Shown here: in pieces, positions 24,001 through 27,200 of the stretch
Numbering within the stretch: the first letter of the stretch is position 1
Layout: each line of letters opens with the position of its first letter
NCBI GenBank assembly: GCA_039028975.1
Contig: JBCCHB010000003.1
Span: forward strand, 174,023 to 238,022
Reading direction: 5' to 3'
Source: JAHBNG01 sp039028975
GTDB taxonomy: Bacteria > Chloroflexota > Anaerolineae > Caldilineales > Caldilineaceae
Length of the DNA: 64,000 bases
The notes under the pieces: generated by a model
What the model was told of the DNA's origin: nothing
Seen by the model: the letters and a program-made list of their open reading frames with translations, nothing else
Database searches by the model: none
Program-made: the position numbers and the translations under genes

Positions 24001-24263
24001 TCATAGTACTCATCCACATCCCAACGGTCGCCAGGCACCTCTGAGATGGCATTCACACCATTGCGCAGATTCTGCCAAAATTGATCGGGCGTTTCGACGA
24101 GGGTGCCTTCGGGTGCAGGGAAGCGACACCCCATTCCTACAATGGCGATTGGCTCATGGTAGTCGGCCAGTTGCCGTTTCAATTTTTGGATTGCAACGGT
24201 CGATTGTTGCAATGCGCGTAACAGATCGTTCTGGGCTGGTTGCTGTTTTTTTTGCTGAGCCAT
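1..24263 (-). CDS. Giant type I PKS, at least five KS-AT-KR-ACP modules, continues past left edge
   Basis: The frame from the ATG at 24263 stays open to the window edge, giving at least 8,087 residues and no stop. Landmark residues of successive modules fall in one frame: KS cysteines 211, 1914, 3581, 5217 and 6923; KR tyrosines 1478, 3153, 4819 and 6510; ACP serines 1674, 3338, 4982 and 6679. Repeat unit: KS about 430 aa, AT about 300 aa, a KR with its structural half, and an ACP, about 1,640 aa per module. No DH, ER or MT was seen, so every module should leave a beta-hydroxyl. AT signatures alternate: VAAHS, HAFHS, HAFHS, MAAHS, VAAHS. KR types: A, A, B, A, and a fifth cut at the edge. The N-terminus (residues 1-36) is a charged helix that should dock with the tail of the upstream trimodular protein. 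Start: TAATG overlap. The C-terminus is unknown. Confidence 0.96.
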   Translation of the reverse strand, partial: MAQQKKQQPAQNDLLRALQQSTVAIQKLKRQLADYHEPIAIVGMGCRFPAPEGTLVETPDQFWQNLRNGVNAISEVPGDRWDVDEYYDPDINAPGKANTRYGGFIGQVDQFEPAFFRLSPREVTAMDPQHRLLLETTWEAVESANIVPKSLLNNPVGVFIGFEASEYSSVGSFEELINLYATTGVSGSTAAGRISYLFGFTGPCLTVDTACSSSLTATHLACQSLRNGECDAALAGGVSLMLDPITTVAMSKGQMLAPDGQCKTFDVDANGFVRAEGCGVVLLKRLSDAVSDGDNILAVIRGTALNQDGPSGGLTVPNGPSQEKVIKSALEDAGLQPEQVDYIEAHGTGTSLGDPIEIGAIQAVFGARTDPLYVGSVKTNVGHLEIAAGMAGIFKLALSLQAGEIPPHLNFHTPNPHIDWQAMPIQIPGKLTPWPQRKENGAQKSERIAGISSFGFSGTNAHIVMSEAPPAERPTHKIDRRAHLLTISAQNEAALYAYAQRYHDYLTEHPEINLGDFCYTSHVGRSSFPQRLAIAADTVETLQTQLAGFAAAYEESGSLVEMDHSLAGVSQGVALDGQVTPKVAFLFTGQGAQYLNMGRDLYRTQPTFRSILDRCNEIMEALLGRSLIELLYPEEVPEEAPTEASQKNLEEAGTHADHNDLMESHPCGQAVNFALECALVELWKEWGVQPDVVLGHSLGDFAAAYSAGVLSVEDGMRLVIERGRLMETALGSMVSVMASEAEVLPFVTEFDDVTIGVINGPKSIVLSGGHANVALVAENLQEAGFKTRKLEIPVAAHSPMLDPVLDAFEQVVRSITLSPPQVPVVSSMTGKRVSDELTTSAYWRQHLRNTVRFADGVTTLQNEGVGIFLEIGPKPTLLGMAGQISEAGVENVSGREDEQDSPAHTLAPSPPQPLLIPSLRENDGGWHQMLTGLGALHVHGIKVDWMGLEQHTPRHKVMLPTYPFQRQRYWVDVEDSQANGAEVQDGIAKLLATHGLEGLADLITDKASLGGDERETVTKVLTTLEGESRAQQMIAEIEPMLYEVTWTRLNQLTTVTPSDDQSATPGHWLILADQQGIGQYLADRLIALGNTVAFVPAEPIAIDQIDQDAQAGLFGLVGLTEVMNQLLESETSQLRGIVHLWALNDSLKNDASKSGTPENGLTELMQQQERNLGSVVQLLQKMASLTEHQKEKLEGDTEATSETSNQSPRLWLVTQGAQQLAPDEAVSFAQSPLWGLGRVATLEHDELWGGLIDLDSRAAINPAVDVEGTNESASEIADTLVADMLLAEILQPSPDGEEQIAYRNGQRFGARLASTKPQMSEETFSIHEEGLYLITGGLGGLGLHTTKWLVEEGARHFILTGRRGVQSKKQDAILDELRSAGAEIQIAQLDVADATGMAALFDQIDSGERPLRGVIHGAGVEGTQAILSLTWDETLTVLRPKIIGGWLLHQLTAQRELDFFISYSSGAGVWGGKSQAHYGAANHFLDGLMAYRRSQGMAGLSIAWGLWAGGGMATSEAQAILQAMGLHPFSPKQGLAIQAHLLKSHAAQMVAANMDWSTFKTLYEMRKPRRFLAKIKVAPLSTKQEGEQQDAKAAANRPSVIQELQSLPTNRRLERLRRHVQQTLGQILGMAEQVAGNGLDRNGSENSSGNTSEQKSPFDGTFNTTGFADLGMDSLLSLELKRRLESTLQVSLASTVAFEYPTVDELTSYLFNDVLALAQAETLQTGMSSTASSIEYRTIEANEPIAVISMACRFPGAETPEAFWELLKDGVDLVQEVPTSRWNVDEFYDPRRPLPGKMYTREAAFVDGVDEFDPFFFGIAPREAVGIDPQHRLLLEVSWEALERAGFAQETLVASPTGVFIGIGAGDYDLLSTVQEMNDLDMHTITNGGNNVAAGRLAYTLGLQGPTMAIDTACSSSLVALHLACQSLRSGECNLALAGGVNLILTPFSHVALSQMQALSADGRCKTFDSSADGFGRGEGGGVVLLKRLSDAQADGDTILAVVKGSAVNHDGPSSGLTVPSRQAQEKLIHQALTTAQVSPNEIGYIEAHGTGTSLGDPIEIHALGAVFGSDREPPLLVGSVKTNVAHLEAASGIVGFIKTVLSLQHGQLPPHLHFSTPNPHIEWDDFAIDVPTELRAWPQLAQVQDKPKEGSDDAPNQDESPQRLAGISSFGLSGTNAHVIVGEAPADEKEPGQQDDRQSETRPGYLLTLSGKSEGALPDLASRYLEYLHLHPDVAVGDLCYAAAVGRNHFNQRLAIVATDKDDLQAKLTVVQQSRSDASIMRGSVSPNPSAIAFLFTGQGSQYVEMGRELYNSEPTFSTTLEECDTILHEELGESLLSILYPGKWASGQVASEQVASGEDPATLQPAYLLSQTQYTQPALFALEYSLAKLWQSWGIEPDILMGHSVGEIAAACVAGVFTLEEGLKLIAARGRLMGALPQDGAMVSLMAHEERVQLAIAPYNDQVSIAAVNGAESVVISGLQDIVLEIAQQLASEGVKTRQLSVSHAFHSPLMDPMLDDFQQIANSINYQNPNIALISNVTGELAGDEVATPDYWVRHVREAVRFADGVATLHEQEVDILIEIGPKPVLLGMVEGKLALSGVEGVTRRQDDQVSPSPPHPLTLPSLREGQSDWHQMLTSLGELYVRGVDIDWRSLTGDVPRTTGLLPTYPFQRQRYWHETSAAHTNGYTNGHESHNSFAQFLSTQSVEELTELITRSGPFDAEESETVTKVLTTLDEQNRVQEMNAQVQSMLYRVAWEQQRLPTNVTAPAKPERWLLLANAGGMGEALAQQLGGLGQQVELITTDMLTDETGLEDLIAQSLTSVSEGEPPLRGILHLWAIDDGVPAGKVSDDIAHLMQSQARNLGSLLKTVQTVVKQVRGNEVSTAGNDESPRLWVITQGAQQVLSTEQVSVAQTPLWGMGRVATLEFSELWGGLIDLDGHVEPTQSAKQLVKELLHPHLTGQTKQPQEEGEEQVAYRRGQRYVARLVPARPSAITDKALVRPDATYLVTGGLGGLGLQTAEWLVDQGAESLILTGRRGVTSDAQQAMLDALEVQGATIQIAQVDVADTGAMSQLFANLATVDRPLRGIIHAAGVGGYGAMEALQWEDVVNVLRPKVVGGWLLHRLSTEHDLDFFICYSSGAGIWGSKDQASYGAANHFLDGLMAYRRSQGLAGLSIAWGPWRGPDALSSMATPEVEALLESIGVRTLSAGLGLAIQSYLLQTDAIQITAADVDWSHLSTLYAMSKPRGFLGELAVETPSQQIGSQQFTESASSLIHQLQALPRSRHLEHLLGYVEQTVGRVLGISTLSNLDSNPDSGNGSNGLLDQSVGFADLGMDSLMALELRRQLEQDLQKELSATIAFEYPTVHALATYLLNDVLALAEAQPLSASKEATDESTRESSIRVIGMDEPIAVVSMACRFPGADTPEAFWQMLKNGHDMVQEIPSSRWDADEFYDAQRPLPGKMYTREAAFIDDVDQFDPLFFGIAPREAVGIDPQQRLLLEVSWEVLERAGLAQSNLIDSSTGVFVGISGGDYGAMEGLQSTAELDTHTVTGGSNSVAAGRLAYTLGLQGPTMAVDTACSSSLVSLHLACQSLRAGECDLALAGGVSLILSPFGHITLSQMQAISADGRCKTFDATADGYGRGEGVGMVLLKRLSEAEADGDPILAVVKGSAINHDGPSSGLTVPNMHAQEKLIRQALATAQVTPDEVDYIEAHGTGTPLGDPIEIRALGAIFGSERTTPLQVGAVKTNVGHLEEAAGMASFIKTVLSLHHGQLPPHLHFNNPNPYIEWDHFAIEVPIELQPWPHTEHQILTEREEPRQRIAGISAFGLSGTNAHIVLAAPEKLQEKAEEDNQETGGKTRHLLPLSVKNEEALPELAGRYLEHFQVHGERDLADLSYTAAVGRNAFNHRMAIISADFDELRVQLATIQQGQAGSSIVRHTAPQNPPHIAFLFTGQGAQYVDMGRELYQTESTFRATVDECDAILQEQLGESLLSILYPGQWASEQVTSDNSHATQPPAPSPQLPIFDPLSQTQYTQPALFVLEVALARLWQSWGIQPEVLIGHSVGEIAAACVAGLFRLEDGLKLIAARGALMGALPQDGEMVSLLADEARVQEAISPYVDDISIAAVNGVESVVISGVRESVLKITEELAAEGIKTRKLIVSHAFHSPLMDAMLEDFRQVAESITYHPPTLPLVSNVTGQLAGDEILTADYWVRHVREAVRFADGIATVYAQDVDILLEIGPKPVLLGMVGDQTAKRPIDQSTSPPLTLPSLREGQSDRQQMLIALGQLFVHGAEIDWLSVHQRQERQRVQLPTYPFQRERFWIEPDEASATGFVNGITPQSGFAQWLSSSSIEELTDLIAEKGEFGTDERETLTRVLETLDAESRTQQLTAQIESMLYEVAWERGEKVGAVVAPSTPGRWLILAGPAGVSAEIGECLAQRLIELGETIRVVTPESLTSATGLTESIDRFIVESEDRVPIRGVIHLWAVNGSMDSHDDSREPEDVASLMHVQEQNLGSVLQLVQAFADSPQPPKIWVATQGGQQLKSTESVSLAQMPLWGLGRVIGLEHGELWGGLIDLPADTTDSNAIHSDPAEMAETLLAEILQTATPQSGQHPGRGETQVAYRQGRRQVARLVRSKLKPGTQAPVSFEDDASYMVTGGLGALGLLVAEWLAEQGVGHLILTGRRGITNDVQQEAVNRIEAQGITVQIAQVDVADEAGMRELFSQFTKTDLLKAESQATNQVNQPLLKGIFHTAGTLDDSILLNQNWERFATVLSAKVAGSWLLHQLTQELELDYMVFFSSAASLLGSMGQGNYAAANSFMDGLARYRQQQGLPGLSINWGAWANAGMAARTTQIALDESQFISPQLGIAVLEDLLAEATSAEEAGRAKRSQVGVIPMDWTTVELARGIPQPFYSHFVTQTESAHDKATLVQVLEELPVSRRLEHLSAHLEGALGLVLGIAHLSDRTTGFADLGMDSLMALELRRQLEQELNCTLPTTIAFEYPTIDELANYLLDEVLVLSTPRTGEAIVQTEYRAIGMDEPIAVISMACRFPGADTPEAFWQLLQEGADMVAEIPRSRWNVNDFYDPQRPMPGKMYTRESAFIENVDQFDPLFFGISPREAESMDPQHRLLLEVSWEALERAGLAPSQLVDSQTGIFVGIGGSEYGWVSGIESLADLDTHMATSAGHSVAAGRLAYTLGLQGPAMAVDTACSSSLVSLHLACQSLRMGECDLALAGGVSLILAPVTHIALAQIQALSPDGRCKTFDAAADGYGRGEGGSMVLLKRLREAQEDGDTILAVIKGSAVNHDGPSSGLTVPNRRAQEKLLRQALSAANVTPAEVDYVEAHGTGTPLGDPIEIRALGSVFGKDREAPLYVGSVKTNVGHLEAAAGIVGFVKTVLALHYGQLPPHLHFQTPSPYIGWDEFAVEVPTALQPWPNSASLEAGSSEHENLESANFANITKPERIAGISSFGISGTNAHVIVASGQVAGGQVEGVKEAGGQVVVVTDPSLSPQGQADPSLSPQGQADPSPSPQGQADQQANRSLHLLPISAKSASALPELAQRYLNHLTSHPESDLGDLCYTAGVGRSHFNQRRAIVATDQDDLQTKLTALSQGEEHVGLLHGTVGQKPPQIAFLFTGQGAQYLRMGQELYETQHAFSSVIERCEVVAQEVLGRSLIELLYPEAEPEHNDIMDSHPCGQAVNFAVECGLVDLWKAWGIQPDFVLGHSLGDFAAAYAAGVISLADGLRLVSERGRLMEQAVGSMVSIMGSEADIAPFVEPYEDVVIGVVNGPYSVVISGGDEHVMAAAEAIQEAGFKTRKVAVPMAAHSPLLDPVLDEFETLIRQQITLRPPQRPVVSSMTGQMITDELTDPTYWRQHLRQPVRFVDGVKTLAAEGCTLFVEIGPKPTLLGMVGQIIESVIVQDVGEQVTAPVAEPQEPILIPSLHHEQDDRYQMLTNLGTLYVHGVDLDWELLSHETNIGLAESSPTGASKRRVLLPTYPFQRDRYWLGDGGELAGLQESRASQNGFAQWLSTNSIEELTDLVAIRGHFDATERETVTRVLNTLEDENRAQQKATQVEAMTYQVAWEREQISSKLVPPTEPGRWIILVDDNLLDKSNADADSLGDALANQLTEWGEQVEQVSNGGTNDQIALSELLQRVATYQKEELPLRGILHLWALADAMPPQDNQATPEHLANLMQSQERNLGGLLQIVQTLAQADSSTESGTEPRAADKSSRQSPRLWVVTRGAQQLEPEEDVSVAQTPLWGMGRNVTLEYGDLWGGLIDLDPSVDHPKATASEMAHSILAEILQSGVAGDLQSEEQSEEQIAYRQGNRYVARLVPAQLQVNQERIEIRDDGTYLVTGGLGGLGLQIVRWLVAQGAKQLILTGRRGVQTKHQQSILDELTEKGATIQVAQVDVADVTGMVQLFEQIADAGSLLRGVIHLAGVAGYKALPSLQWDDFEAVLRPKVVGGWLLHLLTTEWNLDFFISYSSGAAIWGSKYQAHYGAANHFIDGLMAYRRSQGLPGLSIAWGPWAGGGMATPEAQAMLLAMGLRSFSPEEGLAIQEYLMQTDAVQITAADVDWSSLKSLYEMHKPRRFLAELKVAQADTGQDSGESSTEGAKFVEELQLLPGNQRLDALRDHIHATLAEILGLREHMDQTLDHAIGFADLGMDSIMALELRRQLARTLGISLSSTIAFEYPTVDALARHLMSELPLSASSVEAEGSGSAAQGVEPSHSVNRTIGMDEPIAVVSMACRLPGANTPEDFWQLLQAGTDMMREVPKSRWDLDEFYDAQRPMPGKMYTREAAFIEQADQFDPLFFGISPREAESMDPQHRILLEVGWETLERAGLVPSQLVDSQTGVFIGISGGDYGLATGSHDWADMDLYGITSSASNAAAGRLAYFLGLQGPTMAVDSACSSSLVALHLACQSLRTGECDLALSGGVSLMLSPIGHIGLSQMQALAPDGRCKTFDASADGYGRGEGSGMVLLKRLSEAEADGDKILAVIKGSAVNHDGSSSGFTVPNKLAHEKLINQALANAQVTPDEVGYIEAHGTGTSLGDPIEIRALGAVFGAKRREPLLVGSVKTNMGHLEAAAGITGFMKTVLSLHYGQLPPHLHFTTPSPHIEWDDFAIDIPTTLQPWPGVAEGTLALAGISAFGVSGTNAHIVVGASGQVASGQVASGQVASGQVASGQGASEQVVDKARPRHLLTLSAKNAEALPDLASRYTTYLEEHRDIDLGDLCHSAAVRRSHFNHRLAVVAESYTDLQSKLALVEKGESGLGIVQGSTSQLRPRIAFLFTGQGAQYLDMGRELYQTGADDSLFRSIIDRCDRVAQEHLGRSLLELIYPTAPPEQNDLMESHPCGQAVNFAIECALADLWRSWGVEPAVVLGHSLGDFAAAYTAGVLSLEDGLRLVIERGRLMETALGSMVSVMASEEEVLPFITQSDSSTTTAPDTDSDTRPDTDSDTRPDTRPVLLYEDVTLGVINGPQSVVISGGDTNVALVAEQLKEAGFKTRQLEIPVAAHSPMLDPVLDDFESAVQNLVLSHPNVPVVSSMTGKRVSDELTDPSYWRRHLRNTVRFADGVETLISEGCTIFIEIGPKPTLLGMVGQLADGQATGESTPTTLPSLRENVSDWEQMLESLGTLYTRGIDIDWEGFDQAYERHRVTLPTYPFQRQRYWAGPESTQTPGSANASANGHLNGQANGHINGSEPKDSFAQLLSTHTSDGTIEQLTDLIAGRKEFATEDKSMVLKVLAALEAENRASQIAAQIDSMIYEVSWEPQTPPAMVPPSTAGRWLILADRPKYSAKDHAHENGSGADEAATDESSMNEADGKKVSVGESLAQRLSDLGESVDLVTEEAELTELTAQLLTPNSETPPLRGVIHLWALNDGADRLDLVEERDPAELMQSQKRNLGSVLHLVHSLTTIEEQAPRMWVITEGAQQLSPAEPVAVTQTPLWGMGRVVTLEHLELWGGLIDMDSRTPTEETAQLLLAEILQQEEEREAQGEEQIAYRRGERYVARLVSAQPAPSIKKPSIRADGTYLITGGLGGLGLQNAYWLAEQGARHLILTGRSSVKVQGQQ
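1122..1170 (-). repeat. NG-rich repeat after the AT of module 12
   Basis: tggccgttggc-like units (12 bp) encode ASANGHLNGQANGHINGSE, between the LPTYPFQRQRYW segment and the KR structural half. Confidence 0.88.
1840..1887 (-). repeat. Two 24-bp tandem units inside the AT of module 12
   Basis: Units at 1840-1863 and 1864-1887, gggcgggtatctgaatcggt plus atct, encode an Asp/Thr/Arg/Ser-rich octapeptide repeat (PDTDSDTR) between the AT strands ending VLPFI and starting YEDVTLGV. A partial third unit lies at about 1827-1839. Confidence 0.93.
2661..2741 (-). repeat. 15-bp tandem repeat in KS-AT linker of module 12
   Basis: About five units of ttgcccacttgccac (plus strand) encode GQVAS pentapeptides directly after the KS ending GTNAHIVVG. 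The repeat is in frame and looks like an expansion in a tolerant linker. Confidence 0.95.
7636..7725 (-). repeat. Three tandem 30-bp units with internal hairpin, KS-AT linker of module 11
   Basis: Units at 7636-7665, 7666-7695 and 7696-7725. The second and third look identical; the first differs at a few bases. Each encodes a decapeptide DPS(L/P)SPQGQA. Each unit contains a palindrome, TCCCTGT-GGAG-ACAGGGA, in the last two copies. Confidence 0.95.
7742..7801 (-). repeat. Degenerate GGQV-type repeat next to the 30-bp array
   Basis: Variants of ccacctgcccacctg encode SGQVAGGQVEGVKEAGGQV. This is a second repeat type at the same linker, related to the GQVAS repeat of module 12. Confidence 0.85.
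11451..11500 (-). repeat. Octamer repeat (attggtcg) after the AT of module 10
   Basis: gctggtcgattggtcgattggtcgtttggccgtttggtc encodes DQTAKRPIDQSTS between GMVG and LPSLREG, the post-AT linker. Confidence 0.88.
12178..12270 (-). repeat. Heptamer and related repeats in the AT of module 10
   Basis: Three gctgggg/gggctgg heptamers followed by cacttg/cactgg variants lie between the LYPG strand and SQTQYTQPALF of the AT. They encode Pro/Gln/Ser-rich sequence. Confidence 0.88.
16393..16434 (-). repeat. gggtgag repeats after the AT of module 9
   Basis: Several gtgaggg units encode Ser/Pro-rich SPSPPHPLTLPS at the post-AT linker. Confidence 0.85.
16453..16476. repeat. Fragment resembling a dispersed genomic repeat (ccttcgactccgctcaggg...)
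   Basis: The sequence ccttcgactccgctcagggc plus aagc sits in the post-AT linker of module 9, in frame, encoding LALSGVEG on the minus strand. From memory the same string is a common dispersed element in many unrelated environmental bacterial genomes; this needs a database search. Confidence 0.6.
17151..17232 (-). repeat. gcagggtt and cacttgcc repeats in the AT of module 9
   Basis: In-frame units encode ASGQVASEQVASG followed by PATLQPA, at the same AT loop (before SQTQYTQPALF) as in modules 3-7 and 10. Confidence 0.9.
19140..24157 (-). other. Module 8: KS-AT(VAAHS)-KR(A-type)-ACP
   Basis: KS Cys codon 23631-23633; AT about 22520-21600 with GHSLGD and VAAHSPMLDP (about 21867-21884); KR Tyr codon 19830-19832 in AHYGAANHF with Trp in GAGVWGG; ACP serine codon 19242-19244. 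The KS is closest in style to the module 2 KS (for example MLDP, FVRAEGCG, GPSQEKVIK), not to the KSs that follow it. Confidence 0.92.
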
Positions 24264-24280
24264 TACAATATATTCTCAAG
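24261..24280 (-). promoter_or_regulatory. Overlapping stop/start TAATG between the two largest genes
   Basis: The minus-strand sequence GAGAATATATTGTAATGGCT shares one A between the TAA stop and the ATG. There is no clear Shine-Dalgarno in front, which suggests that translation of the downstream giant depends on re-initiation by ribosomes finishing the upstream gene. Confidence 0.65.
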
Positions 24281-27200
24281 TTCTTGGTTAAGAAGAGAAA
24301 GCAGATCCTCTTCTGAAAGCTGCTCCACTTCGGCCAGCTGATCTTGCTCAAACTGTTCCTGCTTGCTCAACTCATCTTCTGCTGAACTTGCCTCAAGCTG
24401 TAGGACATCTGCAAGCAAATAGGGCAGCAGGACATTGAGCGTTGGGTAGTCAAAGAGAAGGGTGGAGCGTAAGCTGCAAGTCAATCCCGCCTCTAGTCGA
24501 TTGCGCAATTCAACGGCCATCAGAGAGTCTAATCCAAAGTCGAAGAGCCGTGTATCCGCATCAATCGGTGTGTGGCTGGGCAGTCCCAAGACTAGGGCAA
24601 TTTCACTCCGTACGTACGCATCCAACGCTTCTTCACGCTCTCCCTGAGGCAGCGCCGCTAATGACTCTCGCAGATTCGACGCTTCGGAGTGGGAATCTTC
24701 TTCTAGGGCTTGCTTTTGCTTCAGCGGAAGTATACCCACCTGCCCACCCAATGAAGGAAGAACCAGAGGACGAACCTGGCTATCAACAGAGTGACTGAGC
24801 AGACGCATCAGGTATTGGAAGAGGCTGCGGCCCTGCTGCGGCAGAATCATGTACAAACCCTGAGCTTCCATTCGCTCTTTCAGGTGGGCTGCCAGACCCG
24901 CCTCGTCCCATGGTCCCCAGTTGATGCTCAATCCCGGCAACCCTTGCTGATAGCGCTGTTGCATGAGTGTGTCCATAAAGGCATTGGCTGACGCATAGTT
25001 GCTTTGTCCGGCTGAACCGATGAGCGAGGAGGTTGACGAGAAGCAGACGAAAAAGTCTAAAGCCATTTCAAACGTCAACGTATGCAGATGCCAGGTTCCG
25101 CTGACCTTGGGACCCATTACTCGCTCAAATCGCTCCACGGTCTGGGCTGTCAAGACGCCATCGTCATTGACACCGGCTGCATGGATGATTCCTTGTAGCG
25201 GTGCAATCTGTTGGCAACGTCCGATTAAATCTTTTACATGATCATAGTTGGCTATATCTGCCTGGATGACGTGGACCTTGGCACCACCCTCCACTATGCG
25301 GTCGATCACCTCTTGCTGAGCATCGGTTGTGACACCCCGTCGTCCGGTCAAGACCAGATGTTTGGCCCCATCCTCTGCCATCTGCTGGGCAATTTCCAAC
25401 CCCAATGCCCCCAAACCACCTGTAACGAGATAGGTTCCATGGTCGCTCAATGGCTCTTGGGTACTGAAATCTGCTGTTTGCATCTCATCTGGCGCTTGCC
25501 ATTGAGTGAGTTGAGCCACATAACGATTTTGGCTGCGGTAGGCGACTTGGGTGTCGGCTATATCCTGACCGAATGTAGCGCTTAATTCATCGCGTAGCAA
25601 GTTGACAAGGTCCAGTCCAGTTTGGGCAGGGCTAGTGCTGATGTCAATACAGACGCTCCGGAGTTGAGGTTGCTCCTGCATCAATGTGCGCCCCAGGCCC
25701 CACAGCGCCCCCGTAGGGGTGGAAGCCATCCGCTGGCTTGGGGTGACGCGTGTGATATGAGCACTGTCAACCGATAAGTTATCAGGTGAATTGCCCCCAT
25801 CTATTGATGGCGAACCAGATGCTGATACAGATTCGTTTATAGCTTCATCAAGGATTTGGCTATCTGTGGTTACAATCCACAGATGGGTGTCAACGGTTGT
25901 ATCCAAGGTTTCGACCAGCGCCTGACTTAAATGCAAAAGGCCGCTAGCTAGCTGCAATGTCTGTTGCGGCAGCCCTTCCCCAAAGACAGAGTCCATTGCA
26001 TCATCTGTTTCATCACTAGTGATGCCGGTTGCAGCATGAGAATCTTCCTGGCTGACGATGTGATCACTTCCCCAGAGGTAAGCGATCCCCAGCGATAACG
26101 GCTCTGGTGGCGAACTTACTTCTGCTGACCCCCCAGTTTTATTTGGGGTAAGAACGGACTCATGCAAAAACTGTTTGAACATCCCTGGATTCCCGGGGTC
26201 CACAGTGGCAACCCCCACGGTTTCATCCTGTCCTGCTGGTGAGAACGCGAAATGTGTACCGGGCGTCACCAGGATTGCTGACGTATCTTTGGCTAGGGAA
26301 TTGGCCAGTTGGCTACCTACACCCTTCTCCGTGCCAAAGATAAGCCAATAATCAGGCACTGGGGCAGCCTCCTGCTCTGCCACCTCTATCTCGCCCATTT
26401 GTCCAAGGGTAACCGGCTGCCAGTCAACTGTGTAGAGCCATTCGGTGCGGAGGCGTTTCGTCTGGATATCGGCCCGAGAGGCCGCCCCCATCTCTAACCC
26501 GTCTATGCTGAGTACAAGTTGACCTGTGCCGTCAAAGAGCCGAATGGTCCATTTTGTTCCAATTGTGGGCCGGTCGCTTATTTCCTGAACTGTTGCAGAT
26601 TGACTGTCCGTCGATGGCGTATCGCCTTGGGTGACGTGGCACCACCAAACATCCTCCGGCTGAGTATCCCTTGGCGAATCTTGGACAGATGCGTGATGGC
26701 TGCTTTTGGGGTGTAGCTCCACTGATTGAGCTGCTACAGGCACCATGGCCCCTGATACCTGCTCTGATGTGGAGGCCGACGACTGAGCTGACGACCAGTG
26801 GGCAAAATCGACCATTTGCAGGCAGCTATCCAGCAACCCAGGATGGAGTAGATGACCGAGCGTACTGCCTACTGCCTCGGGCATGCCCAATTTGGCTAAT
26901 AGTTCAACGCCTGGGGCCTCTTCCCCCTCTGCGGAGTCAGGCAGACGCCACAACTCATCGAGCCAGCGAAATGCCGGACCAATTTGCACGGTGGAACCAT
27001 GACTTGCAGCGCGCTTTTCAACTTCGGCAAGCTCTTCTGAACATGGCTCAATGCAGCGAGCCTTCAGGGCTTCCAGCGATAGGACACCTCCTGCTGGAGA
27101 GCCATTTTCTGACATACCCTCCTGGCGAGTTAGGCTGACCGCAACTGTCCCTGTGGCATGGGTAGATGTCTGAACCTCTTCCTGAATAGCATCTTGATTA

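Noticed and set aside
1..24263. A frameshift or split of the giant gene into several PKS genes
   Set aside because: Codon positions of the KS, KR and ACP catalytic residues of all modules are in the same frame relative to the ATG at 24263, and no stop was met.
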